In this document: in pieces, positions 48,449 through 59,500 of the stretch | How the letters are laid out: the number at the start of each line of letters is the position of its first letter | How positions within the stretch are numbered: the first letter of the stretch is position 1 | Assembly (NCBI RefSeq): GCF_041146395.1 | Contig: NC_090989.1 | Span: 51,238,501-51,302,500, forward strand | Direction of reading: 5' to 3' | Source: Eulemur rufifrons | Lineage: Eukaryota > Chordata > Mammalia > Primates > Lemuridae | DNA length: 64,000 bases | Made by a program: the position numbers and the translations under genes | The notes under the pieces: model-generated | Seen by the model: the letters and a program-made list of their open reading frames with translations, nothing else | The model's database searches: none | What the model was told of the DNA's origin: nothing

Positions 48449-50942
48449 GAAGACCAAAAATCTCTTAAGTATCAAGGGATTCAAAATGGCATATCACACA
48501 ATCTTTTCAATGATGTTATAGAATATGTAATGAGCGTTAAAAAAAAGTCATAGTGAATTGCTAATGGGAAAAGGCAGCTTTCAAAGGATATAAATGTATG
48601 ATAACCTCCACCTTTTCTTTAAATTCTGTATGTAAATGATTTTCTGAAATATCTAGGAGTTGACTAGGTCTGATCGATGATATTTTCACCATTAAAGTAT
48701 TTGAACAAAGACTTTCTAGCACATAAGAAAGTGTGTATATGTTGCAGAAAAAATATTAAAATGTAAATATCATGAAAATCAACTGAAGAATGCATTAAAT
48801 AACCTGTCATCAGTTTGTATTAGTCAAAAACATCTGGTAGTAATTATTTTATTTAATGATGTAAACACAATTTCCTATTTTTTGAAAAGGAGAAAATCAC
48901 CAAAATTCAATAGTATCCAAAAAAAGACATTAAATTGAGCAAGTGAATAGGAAGACTGATAAGAAAAAATATCAATATTCTCACAATTGATATATAAGGT
49001 CAAAAAGCTTACAGTCAATATTTCAGCTAGATTTTATCATGAGGTATGACAAACTCTGCTGGAATTCATACTGAAGAATAAAATAGCTAACACAATTCAG
49101 GAAAATGCAAGAAGGGAAGCTTACTTTATCATATTTCAAAAATTACTATTAATCTGAAGGAATATACCAATATAACAATTTCATTTCATTTTTTATTAAT
49201 GTAAAAATATTAAAACAAATATTTATTTTTTCTATGGTAGAATTTCAGGATAATTGACACCTGGGGGGCAGAGCTCTACATACCCTTTTTTGTTACACCT
49301 TATGATCAAAGTTTTGTTTCATTCCAAATGGCTGAACTATCAAACAAACATATTGTTGAATTTTACACACTTTGTTTGGGGCCTGTCATGCTTAGCTGTA
49401 TCTTTCTAATAACTTGTAGGTGATTTGAGACTATGAGAAATTTACTTAACATGTATTCAGTTTAAATACATTCACAACAACAAAAGAATTGATTTCCTTA
49501 TTTTTAAGAAATCATAACATCTAGTGTTTAAGAACACTTATTTTTTACTATTTCCCAAATATGATGCACTTTTTGAATACAGTCCAGGTGCTTTTGGGCC
49601 AAAAACATTTGGTATATTAAATGGCTATATTAGATCATTTCATTAATGTAATCTGCCTGAAAACCCTGGACAAAATCTCCTCTGAACTCCTCCACAACCA
49701 GCTGCAGTTTTGCTATTCCTACCTGAATATTGCATCTTAGTATTCCTTCAGTTATATCCAAGGTGAAGTCTAGTTGCAAAAGTCAAAGGAGAGAGGAGGG
49801 AAGAGCAAGACCTCAGTATCCCACCACTACCCATCTATCTGCCCACCACTCTGCATGGACACAGCACTCCTAGGCGGCACTGGAAGCTCATACGTTTGCT
49901 TATGGCACTTTCTCACCACCTTCACTGACTTGCTTTTCTTCGAGGAAATGCCCAAGGATTTTTTTCTCTGAATAGATAAACTTTAATTTGTTTTGAGGGG
50001 TACTGTAGGTGTATGATCTAAATTAAAACTATAGAGAAGTGTTAAGAGTCACACAGGAGGCTTTTTACTCTTTGTGTGTTTTGCATTTTTTTCTTATTAG
50101 TAGAATAAATACAAAAAGAAAAACAAACCAAAAAGCCCACTAACAGACAGCAAAACTAAGAAAAAAAGATCTCTTTCTCTCTGTCTCTCTCTCTTACCTT
50201 GCCCCTTTCTGAGTGCTCTTTCATCAGTGACAGGAAAATCAGAAAAAATCTTTTGAAATTATGTTCTGTCCGTAGGTGTTCAGGATGGAGAAGATTCCTC
50301 ATTGGCAGCAACAGGCGGAGGCAGAGACACAGTATCATATTTTTGGAGGTAGAAAATGAGTCAAAGGAGACAGAGAGTTATACCATAAACAGTAACATGA
50401 CCAGTCTCTTTTTCTTTGGGTTTAGTTTTAATGGAAATGTGTCCTGGTAGAAACCCTCAAATGCATTGATTCAGGCAAAACCATCAAGAATAATGCTATT
50501 CATCTATTTTTATTTGAGCACTAAAAAATTTCCATGTATTAACTATGAAAACAGAAAGAGTTGCTATGGGAAATGCTTCTGTTGACAATATTGTATTTGA
50601 GGATGTGTGGTGAAAGCAGGATTTTTTCCTATTTAATATCAGGGAAATGGAGAGCATTTTCCTTTTTTTATCTAGTTAAATTATCTGTGATACTACTTTA
50701 AATATTTTGTCTCATTACAGTTTTATCTGAATAAATTTCCTATCACACTGTTGTGTGTATATGTAATTGCTGGTTATAGGTACCTATCCCTACTCTCTAC
50801 CTTCATTCCTATGGCTATGATTACAGTATTAGGTCTCCTATCAGAAGGCAAGAAAATCAATCCACTAGATCATATACCCTCTTTGCTTTTCTGAGAACTA
50901 CTGATTTATCTCTTTCTCTGTTATCAATTTATTTCTCACTAT
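48449..50942. other. Unassigned AT-rich DNA, no gene
   Basis: About 2.5 kb. 49760-49980 has mixed composition with a 65-codon chance frame. A CT-rich patch lies at 50168-50196. No repeat family recognised. Confidence 0.35.
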
Positions 50943-50999
50943 GGGGTTTATTCCTATGAACATACATATATATCTTAGTTACTTTTCTGTCACAACACA

Positions 51000-51035
<36 letters not shown>

Positions 51036-51127
51036 AACCTATACTCACTCTCTGTCTTTCACCTTGGGCTCCATATTACCATCCAATCATCATTCCATCT
51101 GTCTATACACTATTACAGCAAAAGTTA
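50943..51127 (+). repeat. Local duplication, copy 1
   Basis: Shares with 51468-51612 the ordered blocks 'TTATTCCTAT', 'ATATATCTTAGTTACTTTTC', 'CACAAC..CA', 'CATCCAATCATC', 'CCATCT..TCTATACACTATTACAGC', 'AAAAGT'. This copy alone has an expanded CA/CG array. Confidence 0.9.
50996..51035. repeat. CG-CA alternating microsatellite
   Basis: CACATG, then (GC)5, then (AC) repeats to 51035: 40 bases of unbroken pyrimidine-purine alternation. Confidence 0.97.
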
Positions 51128-51467
51128 TATCAACTCCTAATTTTACATCTTTTCCCAACTTACTCTGTTAATCCTTCTTCCACCACTTGACAAAATACCC
51201 AATGACATCCATTTTGCCAAACCCAGTGGACACATTTCTGTCTTCAACTTAATCAATCTCACATCAAAATTTTATAGACTTGACCGTATCCCTTCTGTTT
51301 TAGAGCCTTTCAGTCTTTGGCTTTAATGACATCCTATTTCTGCTTATTTTCCCCCTCTAACTTCTCCAACCATTCATTCCAAGACTCCTTTCCTGGAGTT
51401 TCACGTTATCTGTTTGACCTCCTTTTGTGAAGTCTCAAAGAGTTCTGTGAGGAACACACTTCCCTGG

Positions 51468-51612
51468 GGGTTATTCCTATCAGCATATGTATATATCTTA
51501 GTTACTTTTCTATTACAACACACAGAGACACACATAGACTCTCTCTCTCTCCTTGGATTCCATATCCCCATCCAATCATCACTCCATCTTTCTATACACT
51601 ATTACAGCAAAA
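51468..51612 (+). repeat. Local duplication, copy 2
   Basis: Diverged copy of 50943-51127. The L2 phrase on its left, 'CAAAGAGTTCTGTGAGGAACACACTTC' (about 51436-51462), recurs on its right as 'CAAAGAGGTCTGTGATAAACACACTTC' (about 51628-51654), which places the duplication inside L2. Confidence 0.88.
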
Positions 51613-51794
51613 GTGTAGAGAAATACCAAAGAGGTCTGTGATAAACACACTTCTCTTCTGCAGCCTCATCTATTTCTAGGTGATCTAATCAAGCCCTGCA
51701 ACTTTAAATACAACTTATATTTTTGACAACCTTCAATATATTATTTCTTTTTTTAATTTAATTTTTATTTAAATTTTTTTTTAAAACTGAGTAT

Positions 51795-51958
51795 CAGGGG
51801 AGAGCATGAACGGAGTCCCCCACTACCACAAATTATGCAGTTGAGCTTCCCACATTTGGGGAAATCTCAGGGATTAGCACATCCAGAGTGCAATGGATAA
51901 GCCTTGCCCTGGGAAAACCAACTTCATGATCATGTTATCTCCCCTGCCAGGTGAGTGA
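51795..51958 (-). pseudogene. RNU1 (pseudogene): Full-length U1 snRNA retropseudogene
   Basis: The reverse complement is U1 spliceosomal RNA over all 164 nucleotides, about 90% identical to the mammalian sequence by eye. 'GGAGTCCCCCACTACCACAAATTATGCAG' order shows the stem IV side and an intact Sm site (AATTTGTGG on the minus strand). 'ACATTTGGGGAAAT' and 'GTGCAATGGATAAGCC' are also kept. Most differences are CpG losses. The 5' splice-site-recognition end reads ACTCACCTG where U1 has ACTTACCTG. An A-rich tail follows its 3' end (51749-51790) and a 14-bp direct repeat AATATATTATTTCT flanks the insert (51735-51748, 51967-51980), so it is an L1-mediated retrocopy and should lack the U1 promoter. 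Confidence 0.97.
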
Positions 51959-52060
51959 CAACTGCTAATATATTATTTCTAACACTTATTTCTTTTGAGA
52001 ATGTCAGATTAAAATATGCAATTGCCTACTTAAAATTTTCCATCTTGTCCAATCCAGTGC

Positions 52061-53108
52061 ATCTCAAACTTTCTGTGGTAAAAACACTTTAGTTTTTAAA
52101 AAAAATTTTTCCAAGAAATGATGAGCCAATAGATCTGTAAAAGCCAATAAAAATAAATAACTAGAGTAATAAAAAATAAGGGAAAAAACCTCAAAAGATA
52201 AAATTACAAGTCCTATTTTTAATTAAGATCCAACAGACAAAAAGTACATTTCAATGAATATAATTAGAACAAACAAGATAGAGGAAAAAAAAGAATTGCA
52301 AAAGATTGTACATGGTGTTTATCAAAAGTATGTATATAGGTGATCAATAGAAAATTGCTTCAACATTTATATTTTTATTCTGAAATCAGCCCTAAACAAA
52401 AGCTATGAATGAAATAATAATTTCCCATATTAAATTTTCTAAACTAGTAGACTTGGAACAATATATCAATATTGAAAGTTTTTAATGTGACAAATAAGCT
52501 TGCTTCTTATCTAGTCTATATTAGATCAGGGCAATTCTATTTTGGGGGGTGAGGCATATATAAACTATTTTTATTATGTACTTCAATAACATTAAATAGA
52601 GCCTATCTCAGAGGTAGACTTCTCTAATGGGATGAGATATTTTAAAGCAATTTCAGCAAGCTCAGGATATTCACTTTTAACTTTTATCCAAAACAATGCT
52701 AGTGGCTAGTGAAGATATAATTTTAAAATTCATCTTCATAACTCCATGAAGAGCCAATTCTAAAAAAATAAAAATTGAGCCAATTCTAATAATTTATCTT
52801 ATAAAGTTATAACATTTAAATATTTTGGCAAAATGGATTTAAAATTTTTACATTTTGTGTTACAATTGACAAACTAAATTTTAAATTATCATGTTGTAGT
52901 GTGTTCCTGTAGCACATAACTAGTATGTAACTGGTGACTCATGCAACTCGCCATGTGAGTTTGACAGATGGATTGGTCAATACACAATTAAAGGTGGCAA
53001 GCTTACATATCATGTTTGGATATCAAAGCTATATTAAGTTGTTATACACATTTTTTGATTCTTACTACCAAGCTCTATATTTATTCTGTCACCAACAGAT
53101 AAACAATA
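52061..53108. other. No recognisable feature
   Basis: AT-rich, unassigned. 52060-52100 ('CCAGTGCATCTCAAACTT') faintly resembles the end of a hAT-type MER element. Confidence 0.35.
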
Positions 53109-53572
53109 AGTCAACCTAAATAAAAAACAGAAAGGCTCTCTAGAAAAATAATATTTATTCAGGAACAGAACATTGCACTGGTAACACTGGCGCCATAGTA
53201 AACTATGTGCATATTCAGAAAGCTAAACGAAGACAAAAGTTTTTAATGGGAAAATGAGAAGTATTTCATTATTGCTTTGAGATAATTATCTCTGGCTACA
53301 AGAATCAGTAATAAGAATGATGCCAGTCTGATGTTGGACAGGCAGCTGCTAGGCAGGGGTCCTCTCAGAAGTGTTTTTTTGTGTGAGGTTATGACATGCC
53401 TTTGTGCAAGGGTGCAGTTTTTGCAGAGTATTTTGTGATTTTTTTTTTTAAATCAGGCATTTGCACATTTCATTGTCTTTTTCGGCTCTATATGTAAGAT
53501 TTTTTAGTGCAAAACAGGTTGATTTTTTTAATACAAAGAAGTTTTTGTCAGTTGATTCTGACAACTTTCACA
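53109..53572 (-). repeat. 3' LTR of the ERV provirus
   Basis: Parallels 61487-61947 in order: 'TCAACCTAAATAA', 'AGGCTCT', 'TATTTATT', 'AAAATGAGAAGTATT', 'TTTTGAGATAATTATC'-type blocks, 'GCCTTTGTGCAAGG', 'GATTCTGACAAC'. AATAAA on the minus strand near 53155 is a plausible LTR polyadenylation signal. Confidence 0.9.
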
Positions 53573-53583
53573 TTTCTCCTTTT
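53573..53583 (-). promoter_or_regulatory. Polypurine tract of the ERV
   Basis: AAAAGGAGAAA on the minus strand, immediately before the LTR start TGTGAAAG. In retroviruses this primes plus-strand DNA synthesis. Confidence 0.75.
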
Positions 53584-53764
53584 GGAACATGTATTTCTTT
53601 GAAAGCACTGATTATCAACCATCCCGTATTTAGGTTTTAATGGTCCCTCAGTGCCAGGATGGACTTGTCCTGGATTACTGGTCTGTTCCCACATTGAATA
53701 GGGAGATGGGCAACTAGAAGTCAGTGTCAAAACACTTTTAGCTACATTTGAGCAACAAAAGAAA

Positions 53765-54582
53765 TGTCTTATTCCATTTTGTTTTGCTATAAAGGAATAC
53801 CTGAGGCTACATCATTTATAAAGAAAAGAGGCCGGGCGCGGTGGCTCACGCCTGTAATCCTAGCACTCTGGGAGGCCGAGGCGGGTGGATCGCTCGAGGT
53901 CAGGAGTTCAAGACCAGCCTGAGCAAGAGCGAGACCCCGTCTCTACTAAAAATAGAAAGACATTATATGAACAACTAAAAATCTATATAGAAAAAAATTA
54001 GCCGGGCATAGTGGCGCATGCCTGTAGTCCCAGCTACTCGGGAGGCTGAGGCAGTAGGATCGCTTAAGCCGAGGAGTCTGAGGTTGCTGTGAGCTAAGCT
54101 GACGCCACGGCACTCACCCTAGCCTGGGCAACAAAGTGAGACTCTGTCTCAACAAAAAAAAAAAAAAAAAAAAAAGAAAAGAGGTTTATTTAGTTCATGG
54201 TTCTGCAGGCTATAAAACAAACATGGTATTGGCATCTGCTTGGCTTCTGGTGAGGACTTTTTGTGCTGCCTAAAAACATGGTGGAAAAGATCAAAGGGGA
54301 AGTGGGCACATGCAAAGAGAGACCAAACCCGTCTTTATAACAACCCACTCTCACAGAAACTAATCCATTCCCCTGAGGACTAATTCAGTCTCATGACTAG
54401 AGGACTAATCCAGTCTCATGAGAGAAAGAACTCATCTGCCACCTGGAGGATGGCACCTAGCCATTCATGATGGGTCCTCCCCCATGATCCTAACATCTCC
54501 CACTAGGATCTACCAGCCATCACCAGCAGAATGGTCATCAAGTTTCAACATGATATTCAGTAGGGACAAACAAACCATATAC
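53765..54582 (-). mobile_element. MST-type MaLR LTR inside the ERV, split by a SINE
   Basis: 'TGTCTTATTCCATTTTGTTTTGCTATAAAGGAATACCTGAGGCTACATCATTTATAAAGAAAAGAG', then after the SINE 'GGTTTATTTAGTTCATGGTTCTGCAGGCTATA', 'CATCTGCTTGGCTTCTGGTGAGGAC', 'CAAGTTTCAACATGATATTCAGTAGGGACAAA' follow the MST LTR complement. Without the SINE it is about 460 bases, near the usual LTR length. A matching 5-bp duplication was not found. Confidence 0.9.
53830..54171 (+). mobile_element. Young strepsirrhine-type Alu SINE
   Basis: GGCCGGGCGCGGTGGCTCACGCC start, 'CAAGAGCGAGACCCCGTCTC', linker with 'TATATGAACAACTAAAAATC', right arm GCCGGGCATAGTGGCGCATG, long A tail. CpGs are well preserved, more than in the other copies here. 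A repeat AAAGAAAAGAGG flanks it (the last bases are ambiguous with the element start). It sits within the MST LTR. Confidence 0.97.
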
Positions 54583-54602
54583 AAACCATAGCAAGAGCTT
54601 TG

Positions 54603-54762
54603 TTTTGTGTATTTTTTTTTCTTTTTCTTTTTCTTTTTCTTTTTAGCAGAGACAGGGTCTCACTGTTGCTCAGGCTGGTGTCGAACTCCTGAGCTCAAAC
54701 TCTCCTCCTGCCTCAGCCTCCCAGAGAGTAGGTATTATAGGCATGACCCACCAAGCCTGGCC
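54603..54762 (-). mobile_element. Monomeric Alu-type SINE (free left arm)
   Basis: A single Alu arm: plus strand (CTTTTT)n, 'GCAGAGACAGGGTCTCACTGTTGC', 'TCGAACTCCTGAGCTCAAAC', 'CTCAGCCTCCCAGAGAGTAGG', ending GCCTGGCC, with no second arm. A perfect 16-bp direct repeat CATAGCAAGAGCTTTG flanks it (54587-54602, 54763-54778). It inserted right at the edge of the MST LTR. Confidence 0.95.
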
Positions 54763-56267
54763 CATAGCAAGAGCTTTGAAGGAAGTGGCTCTCAGGCTAA
54801 GTCTACCTGGAATCCATTGTTAAGTTCAATTTTAACTGTTCCATCAGAATTTGCTACCATCTTAAAGTGTTGGGCCAGCATACATTGTTAAGAGTTGTAC
54901 TTTTGCAAAAATTTAACAAATAACAGATACAAGGTTTAAAAAAGGACAATGCAAAGTAAAATTAATAGCAATATGACAATCTTGGTTTGCATAATGGTTT
55001 GAAAGATAAGCCTAGACTTAAAGGCAGCCAATTGAATAAATCAAATGACCATACGGAATTAGGTGAGACCTATCATAACCATGTGGCCTGTTTTCTTATT
55101 CTGTGTGCATGGGTCTCAACTTTCCCAGAGGAATTTATCCAGTTACGACATGTAGTATGAGCAATAGCACAGGCATTAACTTATTTAACTAGTATTAATA
55201 GATACTGAAGAATTTTCTCTTAGGTCAGGTTCTGTCAAGTTACCAGCAGAAGCTACTGATTGTGAAATTTCAATTACATTATTATCCTGTCAAGTGGAAA
55301 AAGGTAGCATTAACAGGGTAAAGAGTCTCATTATGAAATGGAGTCTTGTTCTGATGTCTCAGGAAAAGCTACCTACACTATGAAAACATCAGCTTCTTGT
55401 GCTGCTTTGTAGTTTGAATGTCTCTGGTTATGGCTTTGAGTGGTTTGATGAACTTTCTGTACAACCAATATATTAGCATGAGATTTGTCCCTTAAAATTG
55501 ATCTAACTTCAGCTTATAGATCTTTAGGAACAGAGGAGTTTTTGCTTTTAGTTGGAGAGTTGTAGCCAAATATTGCAGGAAATTAGGAGAATTCAGGATC
55601 TAGTACAAATAGGTAGATAACAAGAAACTTAAAACGAATGCACAGAGTTACAATCTAATAACAGGTGTATCATAGCTTTTCTTTAGAAACCTAACTTTTC
55701 TTCTCTATGGTCATCCTGATTCTTACCAAAGACAATCAGAGCAAGACAAATTTATTTGTAAAATAAGTTTAGTTTATCAAATTTTGCTTGTAAGAATGGT
55801 GATTTGACCATATAGTAATCTCATATTTAAAAATGTATTGAAACTAGGAAGCCAAACTAAGGCAGATTTTAGATTTTTCCTACAGTCTTAAGGTTCTTGG
55901 GCCTGTTAGGAAATGACAAGTTTTATTCACTCACTGTAAGGCTGGGAACTCTTGAAACCAAGTGTTGTATCCACCTTCTCTAATAAGATATTCCAGTCAA
56001 AGCCTTGGTAATATAACCAATAATTTTCATTGCACCCTATTATAAAGAGGGAGCAGATTTTTTTGAACTTCTCAAATAATCATATTGCCATAACAATACT
56101 CAGGAATAGTTTCCAGATTTTAGAGGGATCAGGTAAGGTGAAAAGTAAATGTTGCCACTTTTATTTACAAAAGCGTACTTTATCAAATTGCTGTAAACCA
56201 TAGATAACTTAAGGAAAAAGTTATTTAAATCCGGAAAACAATACATTTTTGGAAAGAACTAACAATG

Positions 56268-56569
56268 ACTGGGCATGGTGGCTCAGGCCTGTAATCCAGC
56301 ACTTTGGGAGGCTGAGGTAGGAGGATCACTTGAGGCCAGGAGTTCAAGACTAGCCTGAGTAACATAATGAGACTGCGTCTCTACAAAAATTTAAAAATTA
56401 TACAGGAATTGTGGTGTGCACCTGTATTCCCAGCAATTTGAGTGACAAAGGTGGTAGGAATGCTTGATCCCAAAAGTTTGAGGCTGAGGTGAGTTATAAT
56501 GATGTAACTGCATTCCAGCCTGGGTGACAGAGTGAGACGCTGTCTCAAAAAAGAAAAAAAAAAAAAAAT
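56268..56569 (+). mobile_element. Old dimeric Alu (AluJ-like) inside the ERV
   Basis: 'GCATGGTGGCTCAGGCCTGTAATCCAGCACTTTGGGAGGCTGAGG', 'CTCTACAAAAATTTAAAAATTATAC', 'GTGACAGAGTGAGACGCTGTCTC' and an A tail. Flanking repeats AAAGAACTAACAATG (56253-56267) and AAAGAACCTACAATG (56570-56584), 13 of 15 identical, fit an old insertion. Its 'CACTTTGGG' wording separates it from the lemur-type copies. Confidence 0.95.
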
Positions 56570-59500
56570 AAAGAACCTACAATGTTTCAAATAAAAGACA
56601 TAAAACATTTCCTTTATCAGTTATCTAATCTCACATAATTAATTTTATTTTTGCTTGATCTTGATTTGCAGTTTCATGAACCCATCAGTTTCTTTATTAA
56701 AGTTTTGGAAAATTTTTATTTAGTTTATTGATTTTAAAGTTATGAGCAAACTATATGTAAAAGTACTTGTTAGAGTCTTTTTAATAAATCTGATTGTAAA
56801 TGCTTTTGGAGGAGAATTCAAAACAATAACTGTGGATAACAGAGGCTTAGGCATACAATATAATGTCCAGAATTATGATTGATAACATATTAGATTCTAA
56901 GAGGTTTAAATAATTTTGAACATTCATATTAATAACATACCCATGAATATAATTAAAAGAAAATCTAGTGTCACATCATTCGATAATGTTTCCCAAACAA
57001 CTTACTAAATAAGTCTAATCATTTAATATCTCTACAAGATGAGAGATACATTCTTTAAGGCTTGCCAGGAACTCGAATGGAAAAACTCAAAGTTATTTAT
57101 AGGTCAAAAAGACTTAATTTAGAACTTGATCCTGGGAAAGTCTGTCAAAGATGTTAAAAGGTTCAAACACTTGATTATAATAGGATCACAGGTCACTGTA
57201 AAATAATAGTCATTCACTTAATCAGAATTATAATCAAAGATTTTAAAAGCAATAAAGAAAGTTACATGGGTATAAAAATTCTTAACAATTTCAAAGCTCA
57301 GTTTTTTTTTAAATAATGAAAATAACATAGGAAATTATCTTGATAAACTGTAAAATTTTTGTTTTTTATTCCAGTTACCAGAAAGGTGAATAAAACCTTC
57401 TGCAATGTGATTGCTTCTCCTTATGGGAAGCCTATTTAGGTATTCTGGAAGTTTAACCTGATGAAAAAGGTACTTGAATTTAATTAGACACAGGAAGTGT
57501 GTGTCCAGTGTTATGAGTGTACACTACATTATGGATGAATGCAAACAAACTAACTAGTACCAACCAGGGGAGTACGTGGCTCTTAGTAACAGAATGGGAA
57601 GTGTTCTGCTTACATGCAACAATTCAGACACTTTAAGAAAAGCCAAGAGTATAGAATCAAGTTATGCTAGAGGAAAACATTGCTTTGTTGGGTCTTTAAG
57701 ACAAATATTTCAACATCAGGCCATAATGGCACAATTAGAATAAAAAAAAAAAAAGTTACAGAGTTGAAAAAAAAAGTTAACAGAGAGTTATCATACCAGC
57801 CAGGCAAAAAGATACATCTTTCTTTTCAAGGAAAGAGAGAAGAGCTGAAGGCAATGATGCATGCATGACCTGCAAATCATGTGAAGTGAGATACAGCAAA
57901 AATTGAACACCTGAAATACGAATCTGAGAAGCATCAAGAAGAAAACTCTAACTCAAGAAATGAAATTACCATTCTAAAAGAAAAAGACAGCATTTCCAAC
58001 CTGAAACCAGGGAAATTAAATGGATTTTAGGAAGAAATGTGGCAGAAATAGAAAATTGGCAGTGTAGAGAATGGTTGTTAATGAAACAGATTTCAGAATT
58101 AAAAATCAACACCACTTGTAGTTTTACCAGGAGCAGGTACCTACTTGAAAAAAACCTTGTTGTAACAAAGGGGACCAAATTTTTACTTTTCTTCAGTTCT
58201 TTTAATGTCAAAGCTCGATCTTTATAAAGACTTATAAATAATCCCTTTCTAATTATAGCCAACTTGATGTCATATAATTTCTTTCATAAATTCATTCTTT
58301 GTGAAGCTTTCACAATCTTCACAGACCTATGATGACATACTTGGAATTTCTGCTTTATCATATACTTTGTTTTTCTTAAATAATGAGTCATTTCACTTCA
58401 GGACAAAAATTTACCACACAAGATTCTTTCTCATACAAAATTATCTCTTTTATTTTTAACCTTTCTTACAAAATATACAAGCTCACACCTATAACTTTCT
58501 TCCCATCTCTCTGTCCTACTTACCAGTTCCTTTATGTCTTATTTCTATTACCTTTCAAAATCCATACTTTGAAACAACCATTAGATTACCTTTGAATTAG
58601 ACAAGATTATTCTGATTCTCAAGAAAGAACACATTTTTCCTTTCTTAATTTTTTCATCAAAAGCACACTTTTGGTATGATTTGTATAAAGAATTATAAAT
58701 ATTAATTAGAATTTTTTTCTCTCAGTAACCTTAATTTTACCTCATAAAGCAAAAAACTTATGAAGTAATAAATTTTAAACTGTCACATATATTTTATAGA
58801 TGAGAACCTTTTTATCATTTTAGAAACATGTACCCCATAACATAAATATTATATATATTAATTGACTCAAATATACTTAGTATTTCTATAAAATTTAAGA
58901 AGCCAAGAATAAACAAATTTATGTTCATAAATTTATGCTTCAGTTTTTAATCTTATTTGAAAAAAATCCAGACCTTTAATGAGAATATATAACATAAATT
59001 TAAGCTTCAAATTACATGAAAAGCTCATTTGTAAATGTTCATCCTATTTATATTTATGTAGTTTATTTATTTGTAGCAATTATACGAAGATTACTTACAA
59101 AAACTGACATGTTAGAAAAAGCTTGTCATCATTTCATTTCATTTCCCTTTTAACCATTTTTATAGCTTATGAATATCAGGTATTCACCAAAGTAAGACAC
59201 TTAAATATATGGGTATTTTCCAATAGCTCAGAAGACACAACTTTTCTCATTAAACTAACAATATGAAATTAGCGTTACTTATCAAAGAATTACACAAAAA
59301 TAATTCTGTTTTATAGTTTTACGATTTTAACACATGTAGACCAATATCATCCTGTCTGACCAGTAAACCCAGGCAAAAAATGTATACTGACAATTTAGAA
59401 GACAGTTCCATTTTTATTTCACCAACAATTTTAAACCAGTTTTCTAATAAAAGATTTATTTAGGTCACGTGACAATATTTAAACCCAAAGACATTTGAGT

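Larger units (their letters stand above)
51128..52050 (+). mobile_element. L2 LINE ORF2 region, interrupted
   Basis: 'AAACCCAGTGGACACATTTCTGTCTTCAACTTAATCAATCTC' and 'TTTGGCTTTAATGACATCCTATTTCTGC' match the L2 reverse transcriptase region order. 'CTAGGTGATCTAATCAAGCCCTGCAACTTTAAATAC' and, past the U1 insertion, 'GCAATTGCCTACTTAAAATTTTCCATC' continue it. Interrupted by duplication copy 2 and by the U1 insertion. Coding capacity lost. Confidence 0.7.

Noticed and set aside
51795..51958. Functional U1 gene
   Set aside because: A-rich tail, flanking direct repeat, about 17 differences including the 5' splice-site pairing region, and insertion into L2 all point to a retrocopy.
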